Below, one piece after another: positions 9,746 to 20,309 of a stretch of DNA of 64,000 nt. The number at the start of each line of letters is the position of its first letter. The first letter of the stretch is position 1. Source of the stretch: Roseicyclus sp. (GTDB lineage Bacteria > Pseudomonadota > Alphaproteobacteria > Rhodobacterales > Rhodobacteraceae); assembly GCA_018401055.1 (NCBI GenBank), contig JAGYLB010000126.1, positions 62,001 to 126,000 of the forward strand. Direction: 5' to 3'. The notes under the pieces were generated by a model, which saw only the letters and a list, made by a program, of their open reading frames with translations, made no database searches and was not told the origin of the DNA. The position numbers and the translations under genes are program-made.

Positions 9746-10217
9746 ATGTCGAAAAGTCTCAACAGGGTCAAACGCGCGCTGGAAGAGGCGGGCGTCGCGA
9801 GCGCAGGTGCTGGAGATGGCCGAGGGCACCCGCACGGCGGAGGAGGCCGCGCGCGCGGCAGGCTGCGCGCTGGACCAGATCGCCAAATCCATCATCTTTG
9901 GCGCCGACCGCACAGGCGACGCGGTGCTGTTCGTCACCGCAGGCGGCAACAAGGTCGATGCCGCCAAGGCCAGCGCGCTGGCAGGCGAACCACTGGGCAA
10001 GGCCGATGCCGGGCTGATCCGGGCGCAGACGGGCTTTGCCATCGGCGGGGTCGCGCCGGTCGGTCATCTGACACCGGTCCGGGCGTGGTTCGACCCGCGA
10101 CTTTTGGACTTTGATTTGGTCTGGGCGGCGGCGGGAACGCCGCGCCATGTCTTTGCCATCGCGCCCGAGGTGCTGTTGCGGCTGAGCGGTGCCGCAAAGG
10201 CCGATTTCACGGCCTGA
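9746..10217 (+). CDS. YbaK/ProX-type aminoacyl-tRNA deacylase (frameshifted)
   Basis: This is a ~157-residue single-domain YbaK/EbsC-like editing protein. It starts MSKSLNRVKRALEEAG; the core is KSIIFGADRTGDAVLFVTAG with the conserved lysine, then IGGVAPVGHLTPVRAWFD, the typical GGxxPxGH motif. Such free-standing proteins hydrolyse mischarged tRNAs in trans. An extra base near 9802, after GVAS, breaks the frame; QVLEMAEGTRTAEEAARAAG resumes. The start at 9746 has CAGGGGGA 8 nt upstream. It diverges from glnE. Confidence 0.85.
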
Positions 10218-10224
10218 GCCGCCC

Positions 10225-11407
10225 CTAGATCACTGACGGGACTGAGCGCGCGGCCCTGAGCCCGGCGCCTCGCCGCCCTGCCCAGCCGCATCATGGTCAG
10301 CGCCATGGCCTCAAGCTGATCGCGCCGCGCGGTATCGCTGTCGAGAAGCGTGTTCAGCGCCGCGGCAATCGGGCCGGGGCGGCATTTATCGCCAATGAAT
10401 TCGGGCACCGTGCGGCTCTCGGCCACCATGTTGACCAGCGTCACGGTATCGACCTTCAGCATCGACAGCACGAGTTTGCGGCTAAGCCAGCTCATGTCAT
10501 AGGCGATGACCATGGGCGTCTGGCTGGCCGCTAGTTCAAGGCTGACCGTGCCCGAGGCCGCCAGCGCCACATCGGCCACGGCAAAGGCTGCGCGTTTCTC
10601 TGCGGCGAAGTCGGCGCGGGCGAATCCGCGCGGGTCAGCCACTGCATGGGGCCGCCCGGGCCAGCCCGCGATGCGATCCCCGATCATGCCCGCGACGGCC
10701 GGGCGGCGGAAGCACAGCATGGCGCGGCGGGGTGGCGGGCCAGAACGGGGCGCAAAGCCTCGCCAAAGATCGGGGCCAGCCGCTCGATCTCGGACCGGCG
10801 GGACCCGGGCAGGACAAGGATTGCGGTTTCCCCCTCCGGGATCGCATATTTGGCCCGGAAGTCCGCAATCTCGGCCTCCGTCGCCTGCGGTTCGGTCACG
10901 ACGGGGTGGCCCACGAAATCGCAGCCCATGCCCTCGGCCTGCATGTAGGGCGGCTCGAACGGCAGGAGGGCGAGCACATGATCGACGCTGCGCGCCATCT
11001 TGCGCGCCCGCCCCGGCCGCCAAGCCCAGACCGTGGGCGCAACGTAATGGACGGTCGGCAGATTCGGCGCGCGCGACTTGACCCTTGCTGCAACCCGGAG
11101 GGAAAACTCGGGGATGTCGATGGTGATGAGCGCATCGGGCTTTTCGCGCAGAACGGCTTCAGCGGTGTCGGTCACGCGGCGGGCCAGAACGGGCGGTGGT
11201 TGGCGATGATCTCGGTCAGGCCGATGACCGGCCGTTCCTCCATCGGGAAAAGCGGCACCAGACCCTCCGGCCTGCATCAGCGGGCCGCCGATGCCGTGAA
11301 ACTCGGTCGCCCACGGCGTGCAGCGTCTTGAGCCCCGCCGCCGAGCGCCGCGCCCAGCCGGTCGCCCGAAGGCTCGGGCCTGCCACAAGGAAAAGGCGCA
11401 ACGTCAT
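10225..11407 (-). CDS. lpxB: Lipid-A-disaccharide synthase (multiple frameshifts)
   Basis: LpxB joins UDP-2,3-diacylglucosamine and lipid X at the inner membrane. Recognisable blocks in successive frames are: MTLRLFLVAGEPSGDRLGA-like start, EFHGIGGPLMQA, DIPEFSLRVAARVK, HYVAPTVWAWRPGRARKM, LALLPFEPPY, VGHPVVTE, LVLPGSRRSEIERL, AASGTVSLELA and TLVNMVAES. At least five frame breaks lie at 11190-11380, near 10722 and near 10260. The total span of ~394 codons fits the family. It is last in the envelope operon, with an ATGA overlap with lpxI. The essential role in lipid A synthesis argues for technical indels. Confidence 0.88.
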
Positions 11408-12183
11408 GGCACGGCCCAAAGGGCGACACCATGGGCAGCACAGGCCGCGCGCACGGCATCGGGGTCAAGGAGGAGCACGTGGCCCGCCTGAAGCTCGATC
11501 CCCGAAAGGCCCGCTTGGGCCACCAGCGCGACCGTGTCAGGGCCAATGGCGGGCATGTCGACGCGCATATCCTGCCCGGACTTGGCGCGTTTGACGAGCA
11601 CTCCGCCCGATCCCGGCGCGGTATCCACCACGAACCGCAGCATGGCGTCGGTGCCTTGCAGCGTTTCGACGCCCAGCATCTGACCATGGGCCGCCACGGC
11701 CGCCTGTCCCACATCGAGGGGGCCGAGTGCCGCCAGCACGGCACGCGCGCGCGCTGCATCGGCTGTCTGGGGCGGGGTTCCGGCCAGCACCCCCTCGGGC
11801 GCGACAAGATCCGGGCGGAGGTCATGGGCGCCCCGGATGGTGAAGCCCTGTTCCTCGAAGATCGCCACGATCTCTCGCAAGAGCGCATCATCACCCTGCC
11901 CTTGCGCCTCCATCACGCGGGGCAGCAGGGCGGCGGTCTCTGAATCGAGGCGGTCACGGTCGAAACTCGCGCGCCGCATCGCACCCGCAAGGCAAAGGTC
12001 GGTGACACCGGCGGCGCGCAGATCGGTGAACATTTGGCCAAGGCGTTCCAGCCGCGCCGGGATCACGGTGTCAGAGGTGACGGTGGCGTCGATCCCCGCC
12101 AACCGGACAATCACGGCCGGGTGCTTTGCGGCCAGAAGCGCCGGAAGCGCGCCGGTGCCCGCGATGATCGCCAGACGGCCCAT
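11404..12183 (-). CDS. lpxI: UDP-2,3-diacylglucosamine pyrophosphatase LpxI
   Basis: The 259-residue protein starts MGRLAIIAGTGALPALLA and is a clear LpxI (formerly DUF1009), the alphaproteobacterial substitute for LpxH that releases lipid X from UDP-2,3-diacylglucosamine. The C-terminal domain contains VVDTAPGSGGVLVKRAKSGQ and RVDMPAIGPDTV. The ATG lies 8 bp after the lpxA stop; an in-frame TTG overlapping that stop is the alternative start. Order lpxA-lpxI-lpxB places successive lipid A enzymes together. No frameshift. Confidence 0.93.
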   Translation of the reverse strand: MGRLAIIAGTGALPALLAAKHPAVIVRLAGIDATVTSDTVIPARLERLGQMFTDLRAAGVTDLCLAGAMRRASFDRDRLDSETAALLPRVMEAQGQGDDALLREIVAIFEEQGFTIRGAHDLRPDLVAPEGVLAGTPPQTADAARARAVLAALGPLDVGQAAVAAHGQMLGVETLQGTDAMLRFVVDTAPGSGGVLVKRAKSGQDMRVDMPAIGPDTVALVAQAGLSGIELQAGHVLLLDPDAVRAACAAHGVALWAVP

Positions 12184-12191
12184 GGCCCGGC

Positions 12192-12995
12192 TCAACCCGG
12201 CGTCAGGAAGGATCGGTCGCTGTCGCCCAGCACGAAGGCCACGATGTCCTGCACATAGATGCTTTGACCCGCGGCATCGTCTTGCAGCCTGCGCGCGCGG
12301 TCCTGAAACGCGCCTTCGCCCTGTGCCAAGGCCTGAAAGGCCGCGCGCAGTGCCATGATATCCTCGCGCGCGACGCCGCGACGCTTGAGGCCGACGAGGT
12401 TCAGACCGTCGAGACCGCCCCTCGGCCCCTGCACAAGGCCATAGGGGATCACGTCATGGGTCACCATCGTGACCGCGCCGATGATCGCGCCCTTGCCGAT
12501 GCGCACCCATTGATGCACGCCCGACAGCCCGCCGATGATGACATCATCGCCCAGCACGCAATGGCCGGCCAAAGCGGAGTTGTTGACCATGATCACCCGG
12601 TCGCCGACCTGCGCATCATGGGCAACATGGGCACCCGCCATGAACAGGCCATCGTCGCCAATGCGCGTTATGCCGCCCCCGCCCTCGGTGCCGGTGTTCA
12701 TCGTCACACCTTCGCGGATGCGGGCGCGCTTGCCCACGATCAGCCGCGTGCGTTCGCCGGAATACTTCAGATCCTGCGGCACGTCGCCGATATTGGCGAA
12801 GGGAAAAATCGTGCTGTCCTCGCCCACATCGGTCCAACCGGTGACGACGACATGGGATTTCAGCGTCACGCGCGCGCCCAAAGTCACCTCCGGGCCGATC
12901 ACGCAAAACGGGCCGATGGTGCAGCCGGCGCCGATGCTGGCCCCCTCCTCGATGACCGCCGAGGGATGGATGGTTGCGCTCGCGTCGATCGCCAT
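12192..12995 (-). CDS. lpxA: Acyl-[ACP]-UDP-N-acetylglucosamine O-acyltransferase
   Basis: The 267-residue trimeric left-handed beta-helix enzyme catalyses the first lipid A step, 3-O-acylation of UDP-GlcNAc. It starts [19 protein letters not shown]. Key motifs are DVPQDLKYSGE, MNTGTEGGGGITRIGDD, the catalytic-His segment MAGAHVAHDAQVGDRV, and the C-terminal GLNLVGLKRRGVAREDI. The ATG overlaps the fabZ stop (ATGA). No frameshift, normal length. Confidence 0.95.
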   Translation of the reverse strand: MAIDASATIHPSAVIEEGASIGAGCTIGPFCVIGPEVTLGARVTLKSHVVVTGWTDVGEDSTIFPFANIGDVPQDLKYSGERTRLIVGKRARIREGVTMNTGTEGGGGITRIGDDGLFMAGAHVAHDAQVGDRVIMVNNSALAGHCVLGDDVIIGGLSGVHQWVRIGKGAIIGAVTMVTHDVIPYGLVQGPRGGLDGLNLVGLKRRGVAREDIMALRAAFQALAQGEGAFQDRARRLQDDAAGQSIYVQDIVAFVLGDSDRSFLTPG

Positions 12996-13474
12996 CACGC
13001 GGCCCCGCCCATCGCGCCCAGATCCATCATAGCGGTGAACTCGGCCTCGCAGGCAAGATCGCCCTCGACACGTGGCCTGCCCTGAAGCTTCCAGACCTTG
13101 CCGCCAGGCTTGCCGCGGAGCGTGGTGACATGCAATTCCAGCACGTCGCCCGGCACGACCTTGCGGCGGAATTTCACGCCGTCGATCCCCATGAAATAGA
13201 CCAGAAGGTTCTTGTCGGCCAGATCGGCAGAGACCCCCACCATCACCGCCGCCGTCTGGGCCATCGCCTCGACAATGGTCACACCGGGCATGATCGGGGC
13301 GCCGGGGAAATGGCCCTGAAAATGCGGCTCGTTGAAGGTGACGTTCTTGAGACCCACAGCGGATTGAAAGGGCACGATGTCGCGCACGCGGTCCACCAGC
13401 AAGAACGGGTAGCGGTGCGGGATGATCCGCTGGATCAGGTCGATGTCGGCGGTGCTGGGCGTCTCGGCCGTCAT
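12995..13474 (-). CDS. fabZ: 3-hydroxyacyl-[ACP] dehydratase FabZ
   Basis: The 159-residue hot-dog-fold enzyme dehydrates 3-hydroxyacyl-ACP in fatty-acid synthesis and competes with LpxA for hydroxymyristoyl-ACP. It has [14 protein letters not shown], the catalytic-His motif [15 protein letters not shown] with the Glu in IVEAMAQTA, and the C-terminal [13 protein letters not shown]. The start ATG at 13474 fits family length; an upstream ATG at 13540 would add 22 atypical residues. It is coupled to lpxA by a 4-bp overlap. Confidence 0.95.
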   Translation of the reverse strand: MTAETPSTADIDLIQRIIPHRYPFLLVDRVRDIVPFQSAVGLKNVTFNEPHFQGHFPGAPIMPGVTIVEAMAQTAAVMVGVSADLADKNLLVYFMGIDGVKFRRKVVPGDVLELHVTTLRGKPGGKVWKLQGRPRVEGDLACEAEFTAMMDLGAMGGAA

Positions 13475-13533
13475 GCGGATGGCTCTCAAGCGTCGTTTTG
13501 CATTGGCCGTCGGGCCTGCGCTGCAGGGGCGTC

Positions 13534-14196
13534 CTAGCAACTCGGCCCGGGCGCGGCAAGCGGTGGGTCAGGGTGCTGCCTCGGGGGCGGGGCTGGCGCG
13601 GGCGCGGGCGGGCGCGCGGTGCCATCAAGGTCGATCAGCGGGTCCGGCCCGCCCTCGCCGATCCGGGCGTCGATCAGCGCGATTGCCTCTTCGGTGATGT
13701 CGATGCCATCGGCGGACAGAAGCACGGCGCGGTTGTCCATCAAGATGCTGGCCCCCCGGCCCCGCAGCACCTCGATCAGGATCAGGAAGGCGATCTCGAA
13801 GAAAGCCTGCTGCGCGGCCTCGGCCTGTTGCTGAAGCGCGCGGCTCTTGGCCTCTTGCGCGCTGCGGATGCCGTTGACGCGGGTGTCGAATTCCTGGGCT
13901 ATGGGGCGGAAGGCTTCGGGCGTCATGGAGGCACGGCGCTGGGTCAGCGCCAGTTCCTCTTCGGTCAGGCGCGCCTCGATCTCGCGGTTTTCAGCTGAAA
14001 GCGCGGCACCCGCAGCCTCGACCTCGCGCTGGATGCGCTGACCATAGAGCGATTGAGACAGCAGGCGTTCTTGATTGAGAACGACGATGGCGGTCGGTCC
14101 GTCCAGTCCAGGCTGTGCCTGCGCGACAGCACCCTTCGCCACGCCAAGGGAAAAGGAAAGACAGACGACCAATGCGGCAAGACGGATGCACGCCAT
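13534..14196 (-). CDS. skp: OmpH/Skp-family periplasmic chaperone
   Basis: The 220 residues start with a Sec signal peptide ([27 protein letters not shown]). There follow the OmpH-type strand [17 protein letters not shown], a long charged coiled-coil tentacle (residues ~55-145) and a Pro/Ala-rich tail from residue ~190 that is longer than in enterobacterial Skp. Skp trimers hold unfolded outer-membrane proteins in the periplasm and hand them to BamA, encoded immediately upstream (11 bp). This agrees with the bamA-skp-fabZ-lpxA order found across Proteobacteria. Confidence 0.88.
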   Translation of the reverse strand: MACIRLAALVVCLSFSLGVAKGAVAQAQPGLDGPTAIVVLNQERLLSQSLYGQRIQREVEAAGAALSAENREIEARLTEEELALTQRRASMTPEAFRPIAQEFDTRVNGIRSAQEAKSRALQQQAEAAQQAFFEIAFLILIEVLRGRGASILMDNRAVLLSADGIDITEEAIALIDARIGEGGPDPLIDLDGTARPPAPAPAPPPRQHPDPPLAAPGPSC

Positions 14197-14206
14197 GCCG
14201 CGGCCC

Positions 14207-16559
14207 TCAGAATCGGGCTTCGACTGTCAGATCGAATTCGCGCGTCAGGTCGTAGCTTTCGAATTGCAGCGGATGCGAAAAGTTGAAGCGCAGCGGGCCG
14301 ATGGCCGTATGCAGACATGCCGAGGCCGATGGTCGAGCGCCAATTCAGCGTGTCGTCGACCGGCCCACCGAACCCTGCGGTATCGTCAAGGCCCCACACC
14401 GAACCGACATCGAGGAACAGGCCGCCCGAGATCCCGTATTCGTCGGGCAAGCCGAGCGGAAAGGCCGCCTCGAACCGAGCCACTGCAAAGTAGTTGCCGC
14501 CAAGCGCGTCGGCATTCGGCGCAAGCGTGTCGCGCGGCCCGAGGCCGTTTGCATCGAACCCGCGAATCTGTCGGCTGCCAAGGGTGAAGCGGTCCGACTG
14601 GCGGCTGTTGCCGTTCAGGGTTTCGATCGCGCCCGCCTCGAAACTGGCCCGCAGGGTGACTTCCTCACGCAGGATCTGACGTTCGGCAATCGCGAGCATG
14701 GTGGCTTCGACATATTCGGTGTCACCGCCAAGGCCTGCCAGTTCGGTGCCGAATTGCAGCCGCACGCCGCGCGTCGGGTCAAGGCCGGTGTTGCGGGTGT
14801 CATAGGCATATTGTGCGCCGACATAGGACAGCAGACGATCCCCCTGCTCGCGCAGCAGGATCGGCGAAGACCGCGCCGGATCAAGCCCGGAAATCTCGTT
14901 TTGCTCGATCCCGTAATAGACATTCAGGCGACCGAACTCACTGATCGGAAAGCCCAGACCGGCTCGCAGGCCGATGTCGAGCGTGTCGAAGTCACGGTTT
15001 TGCGCCGAGGTTTCCGTGTAGAAAGCGCTGAGCGACAGCGACAGGTCACGCGCAAGGAAAGCCGGTTCGGTGAAGCCGAAGGTAAAGGATTGGCTACCAT
15101 CGGTGGTGTTGAAGCCAAACCGCAAGGCCTGACCGCGCCCGAGGAAGTTATCCTCCGAGAAATTCACCGCAAGGCCGGCGCCAGTATCGGTCGAAAAGCT
15201 GGCCGAGAACCCGAGCGAACCTGTCGGCTGCTCCTCGACATCGACATCGACGATGACTTGATCGGGGGCAGTGCCGGGGCGCCCGGCGACCTCGACATCG
15301 CTGAAAAAGCCTGTGGCACGGATGCGCTCGGCCGCCTGCCGGATCGCGCGCGGATCGAAGGGGTCGCCTTCCACGGCGGTGAAATGGCGCCGGATCACGC
15401 GGTCGAGCGTGGTCTGGTTGCCTTCGATGTCGATGCGTTCGACAAAGACCCGGTCTCCGCGCGAGATGACGAATTCCACGTCCAGCGTGCGCTCTGCGTC
15501 GTTACGGGTGATGCGCGGTTCCACCCGCACGAAGCGTTGGCCCTGCTGCGTGGCCAGCGCCTCCATCCGGGTTATCGTGTTGTCTATGACGCGCGGGCTG
15601 TAGGTCTCGCCCGACCGAAGACGGATCATGTCTTGATACGCAGCTGCATCAAGACCCGGGATATCGGAGACCGTTGTGATCTGGCCGATGTTGAAGGACT
15701 GACCTTCCTGGATGTTGAAGGTCACGAAATAGGCGCCGCGGTCGCGCGACAGTTCGGGCGTCACGCTGAGGATGCGGAAATCGACATAGCCGCGATCTTG
15801 GTAGAAATCGGTCAGGAGTTGCCGGTCGAGCGCGATGCGCTCGGCGACAAAGGTGTCGCGGCGGATGATCTGGCGCAACAGGCCCGCCTGCGTGCTTTCC
15901 AACACCCGGCGCAAGCGGCGGTCGGAATAAGCTCGGTTGCCGACAAAGGACAGACGCTCGGTCTCGACCACGGCACCCTCGGCCACCTCGAACACCAGAT
16001 CGACGCGGTTGTCCGACTGGCGGATGATGCGTGGGGTGACGGTTGCGGTCAGGCGGCCGGACAAGCGATAGGCCTCTGCGATGGCGTTGGCGTCTTGCTC
16101 GGCCACCGAGGGCGAATAGGTGCGCCGCGGCACCGATTGGATGTTGGACAAGAGCGCCTCATCATCAAGGCGGCGGTTGCCTTCGACACTGATGCGGTTG
16201 ATCGTGGGGTATTCCTGCACCTCGATCACCAGCGTGCCGCCGCGCGGAACGATATCGACCTCTTCGAACAGGCCGGTGTTCTGCAGGCGTTGAAGAGCGT
16301 CATTGACCTGCGCGCCGGACACGACCGCCCCGGGGGCGATTCCCGCATAGGTCAGGATAGCGCTGTCGGAAATGCGGGTATTGCCCTGCACGTCGAAGGT
16401 CGTGAAGCGGAAGGTCTGCGCCTCGGCGGGAGCAACCATAGGTAGCGAAAGACCAAGGAAACCGGCCAGAACAAGTGGGGCGATGCGCGGCCGCGCGGAA
16501 AGCTCCGCAACGGCGTGGCGCGTCGAAAGGGAAAGACGGGCGCGCAAACGCAAATACAT
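14207..16559 (-). CDS. bamA: Outer membrane protein assembly factor BamA (one frameshift near the 3' end)
   Basis: The ~783-residue protein starts MYLRLRARLSLSTRHAV with a signal peptide ending APAEAQ. Five POTRA domains (~50-430) precede an Omp85 beta-barrel, with motifs FNFSEDNFLGRGQALRFGF and GLDPTRGVRLQFGTE. The barrel motif IRGF appears as QIRGFDANG. Near 14305, after STIGLGMS, the frame changes; IGPLRFNFSHPLQFESYDLT and the terminal beta-signal ending VEARF follow to the stop at 14207. Terminal Phe is the expected last residue. The protein inserts beta-barrel proteins and is essential, so the break is likely technical. Confidence 0.93.
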
Positions 16560-16731
16560 CGATTCAACCCCAGTGTTCTGTGCGGCCTAGACCCCTGCCT
16601 AGCCGAGGGTCCGGGGGTTGTCAAAACGAAGTGGGCGCGGTGCGTCGCATCCGGGTCGGACTGCCACATTTTCGCCATGATCCGTGCGGGCCCAATCAAG
16701 CGCCCTGCCCCGCCCCTGACCGATGCGGCTA

Positions 16732-16869
16732 TCAGTATTCGGTGGCGTAGCTGAAGATCATGCCGCCCAGAAACAGCGCCGCGACAATCAACAAGGGCAC
16801 GAGAAAACGGTCCATGTTCAACTGCAAGAACACCGAAACGCCACGGGTTCCGTCGATCAGGGTTTTCAT
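16732..16869 (-). CDS. 45-residue single-span membrane protein between rseP and bamA
   Basis: A short complete frame, MKTLIDGTRGVSVFLQLN through FLVPLLIVAALFLGGMIF to SYATEY, encodes a cytoplasmic N-terminus (~20 residues) and one hydrophobic helix (residues ~23-40). GAAGGA lies about 12 nt upstream of the ATG. It is colinear with rseP and bamA and fills an otherwise unexplained gap in this tight cluster. I do not recognise a named family. Codon use (GC third positions) looks coding, but such short frames can be chance. Confidence 0.55.
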   Translation of the reverse strand: MKTLIDGTRGVSVFLQLNMDRFLVPLLIVAALFLGGMIFSYATEY

Positions 16870-16989
16870 GTCACGCGTCCTTCACCAGCACAGGCCCACT
16901 CGAGGCCACAGCCTGATAGATGCCGCGGGAATGTGGCGAGACTTCGACAGGTCTGGGGAAACCTTGGGAAGATCTCCCCAAACCGCCTG

Positions 16990-18318
16990 TCAGGGGCAGA
17001 AGATGTCGTTGGTGAGCGCGAACAGCATCAGCGACAGCAAGAGTGTCAGGCCGATGGTCATGAACACTCGCAACACCTTGTCCGAGGGCGGCTTGCCCGA
17101 CACAGCCTCGTAAGCGTGGAACACGAGGTGCCCGCCGTCCAGCACCGGGATCGGGAAAAGGTTCAGCAATCCCACGGCAGTCGACAGAACGGCCACGAAC
17201 CAGATGAAGTTGTCGATGCCCTGACTGGCGGCCGCCCCGGAGGTTTCGGCGATGCCGATCGGGCCTTGCAGGTTGCAGCTGAGGAAATCGCCCCGGTGAT
17301 CATATGCCACAAGCCCGACAGCGAGGACTGGATGACGAACAAGGTCTGCGACGCGCCGTATTCGAGTGCCGCCAACGGTCCCACGCCCTCGCGCACCGGC
17401 TCGAAGCTTAAGCGCCACCTGGTCACGCCGATCAGCCAGCGCGTCTCGAAGCCGCCATCGGCCAGCGGAAGGTCGGTGCGGCGCGGGCGTCAGGGTCACT
17501 TCAACTCTTCCCCCGCGCCACAGCGATCAGGGTCAGCGGCGCCATCGGCGGCATCAACCGCCTCGCGCAGCTGCCGGAAGGCGAAGATCGCCTCGCCATT
17601 GACGGCGCGGATCAGGTCGCCCTGCCTCAGGCCGGCTGCGATCGCCGCAGACTGCGGCGCGACCGATTGCACCAGCGGCACAAGGGGAAAGGCGGCCTCG
17701 ATCTGCTGCGTCTGTCCGTCGCGCTCTACGGTATAGGCGACGGTGGGGGCGGGCGTCAGATCGGCGGCGATGTCGAAGAGGTCGGAGAAGGCCGTGACCG
17801 GCTGCCCCTCCATGCTCAGGATCAGATCGCCCGCCTGAAACTGCGCGATATCGGCGGGCAAGGCCACCTGCCCCCACGCGGGGCTCGTCCACGGCGCGGC
17901 CGGTGAAGGCCGGAAGGCCGCAAATACCAAAATCGACAAGATGAAGTTGAAGACCGGCCCAGCCGCGACGGTGAGCGCCCGAGCCCAAAGGGGCGCACCG
18001 TGCATCGAGCGCCGCCGCTCATTGACGTCCAGCGCATCGATGGCCGCGCCATCCTTTCCGCTGGCCGCATCTGCATCGCCCAAAAACTTGACGATAGCCG
18101 CCAAAGGGCAGCGCCGCGACCTGCCAGCGCGTGCCGCGCCGGTCAGTGCGGCTGAAGAGTACCGGGCCGAAGCCCAATGAAAACACCTCGGCATGGATGC
18201 CAGTCCAGCGGCCGACGATGTAATGGCCGTACTCATGGATCGCCACGATGATCGACAGCGCAGCCACGAAGGCAACAAGCGTGAAGGCGATGCCGCCGAA
18301 CTGGGGAATAAGGTCCAT
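16990..18318 (-). CDS. rseP: RseP/MmpA-type site-2 zinc metalloprotease (several frameshifts)
   Basis: This is an inner-membrane protease that cleaves membrane-embedded anti-sigma factors and other substrates. The N-terminus MDLIPQFGGIAFTLVAFVAA carries the zinc motif HEYGH; LPFGGYVKFLGDADAAS, a PDZ domain around VAPQSAAIAAGLRQGD, and the C-terminal metal ligand segment LLNLFPIPVLDGGHL follow. Frame breaks fall near 18096, 17507, 17480 and 17287. All family blocks are present in order, with a span of ~442 codons. It lies 4 bp after the dxr stop. Confidence 0.88.
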
Positions 18319-18321
18319 GGG

Positions 18322-19495
18322 TCAGGTCGTCTCCATCTGCTCGATCTGGGTCGTGGCCATCTGCCGGGCCATCTGGTCGGTATCTAGGACATCCTCAAGG
18401 CTTGACATGGGCGAAGTGAGGCAAAGCCGGGGCGATATCGCGTCAAGCACTCGTTCCACCACCTCCGACATCTGCATGAAGCCGATGCGGCCGGCCAGAA
18501 ACCCGTCCAGCGCCACCTCCTTGGCGGCGTTGAAGACGGCGCCCGAACGTCCGCCCGCCTCCATCACCTCGCGCGCGATGCGCAGCGCGGGGTAGCGGGT
18601 CAGATCGGGGGCGTAGAATTCCAGCGTGGCGATCTGCGCAAGATCGATCCGCGACACCGGCAGGTCGCGGCGGTCTGGCCAGTGCAGCGCATAGCCGATG
18701 GCGTGCCGCATGTCGGGCGCGCCCAGATGCGCCATCAGCGCCCCGTCGACGAAGCCCACCAGCGCATGCACGATGGATTGCGGATGGATCACGGCCTCGA
18801 TCCTGTCGGGGGTGACGCCGAAAAACTCCTTGGTCTCGATAAGTTCCATGCCCTTGTTGAACATGGAGGCGCTGTCGATCGTGATGCGCTGCCCCATCGC
18901 CCAATTGGGATGGGCACCCGCATCTGCGACGGTGGCCTTGGCCAGCGCCGAGATCGGCCAGTCGCGCAATCCCCGCCCGAGGCGGTGATGATGATCCGCT
19001 CGACGGCGGCGATATCTTCGCCGACAAGACCCTGAAAGACGGCCGAATGCTCGCTGTCGACGGGCAAGATGGTGGCGCCGTGGTCGCGCGCTTCTTGCAA
19101 CAGAAGAGGGCCCGCCGTCACAAGGCTTTCCTTGTTTGCCAGCGCGAGCGTGGTGCCGTGGCGAGCGCGCGGAACCCCGGTGCCAGACCCGCCGCGCCAA
19201 CGATGGCCGACATGATCCAGTCCGCGGGGCGGTCGGCAGCCTCGATCAACGCGGCCTCGCCCGCCGCGGCCTCGATTCCCGTACCAGAAAGCGCGGCGCG
19301 CAACTCCTCAAGCCGGGTCTCGTCGGCCGTGACCGCGACCTCGGCCCGCAGGCGGATGGCGTCACTGGCCAGCCGAGCGATGTTGCCCGACCCCGTCAGC
19401 GCCACGACGCGGTATTCCCCCGGCGCGCGCGCGATCAGGTCGACCGTGTTCTGTCCGATGGAGCCTGTCGCCCCGAAGATGCTGACGCTGCGCAT
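18322..19495 (-). CDS. dxr: 1-deoxy-D-xylulose 5-phosphate reductoisomerase (two frameshifts)
   Basis: This is the second enzyme of the MEP isoprenoid pathway, NADPH-dependent. The N-terminus [17 protein letters not shown] is the nucleotide-binding motif; [13 protein letters not shown] and [16 protein letters not shown] carry substrate and metal ligands; [20 protein letters not shown] follows. Breaks near 19145 and 18975 shift the frame, with family sequence continuing. The reconstructed length of ~390 residues is normal. It is located between cdsA and rseP as in many Proteobacteria. Confidence 0.92.
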
Positions 19496-19510
19496 GCCCT
19501 GACGCCTACC

Positions 19511-20302
19511 TCAGACCGGCGGCGGCGGGAAGGCGGTGACGCTTTCGACGATGACCAACAAGAAGGCCGCGCCCAGAAGGCCGTCGAAACGGTCATAGAC
19601 GCCCGCCGTGGCCGGGCAGCAGGTTCGAGCTGTCCTTGACGCCCATGCGCCGCTTGACCGCCGATTCCGCGATGTCGCCCATCTGGCTGGCCATGGACAG
19701 CGCGATGGAAATCCCGATCAGCTCCACCCCCGATCCGGTCAGCGACATGAACCCCCAGCCGATCAGCCCCGCGCCGATCCAGCCCGCGATGGTGCCCGAC
19801 CATGTCTTTTTCGGGCTCACGGCCGGCCAGAATTTCGGGCCGCCCAACACGCGACCGGCGAAATAGCCCAAGGTATCCGTCGCCGCCACCAGCAGCACCA
19901 GCCACAGCATCCAGGTCAGGCCAAAGCCGTCGCGATGCAAGATCAGGCCAAAGCCCGCCAGCAAGATCACACTCGTCATGACAACAAAAAGCGTGCGGTT
20001 GCGCGCGAGCACCCCGATCCCCGAAATGGCGACAGCCAGCAAGATCGGCAGCGCGATACCCGGTGGCAGCAGCTTGGAGGCGAGGATCGCCGCCCCTGCC
20101 ATGCCGCCCAGCATGAATGCGCGGCGTGTTCCGCCGCCCAGCATCCCCACGAGTTCCCAGACCAATGTGGCCACGATGACCACCACCAGCCCGGTGAACC
20201 ACCAGCCCCCGCCCAGACCGCCGCCAGCCCCACCACCGCCAGCACCAAGCTTGTCGCCATGCGCGTGGCCAGATCGGCGAAACTGTCGCGGGACAGCGTC
20301 AC
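19511..20302 (-). CDS. cdsA: Phosphatidate cytidylyltransferase (two frameshifts)
   Basis: This is an integral membrane enzyme making CDP-diacylglycerol. The start MTLSRDSFADLATRMATSLV runs into a first membrane helix; a break near 20212 shifts into the frame containing the many hydrophobic helices and the CDP-DAG synthase signature region SPKKTWSGTIAGWIGAG...SQMGDIAESAVKR. A second break near 19604, after LLPGHGG, leads to VYDRFDGLLGAAFLL and the stop at 19511. The motif GHGGVYDRFD is diagnostic. It lies between uppS and dxr. Confidence 0.92.
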
Positions 20303-20309
20303 GAGGGTC

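Noticed and set aside
14283..16445. A 720-codon plus-strand frame opposite bamA
   Set aside because: bamA on the minus strand has a signal peptide, POTRA domains and barrel; the opposite frame has no coherent domain.
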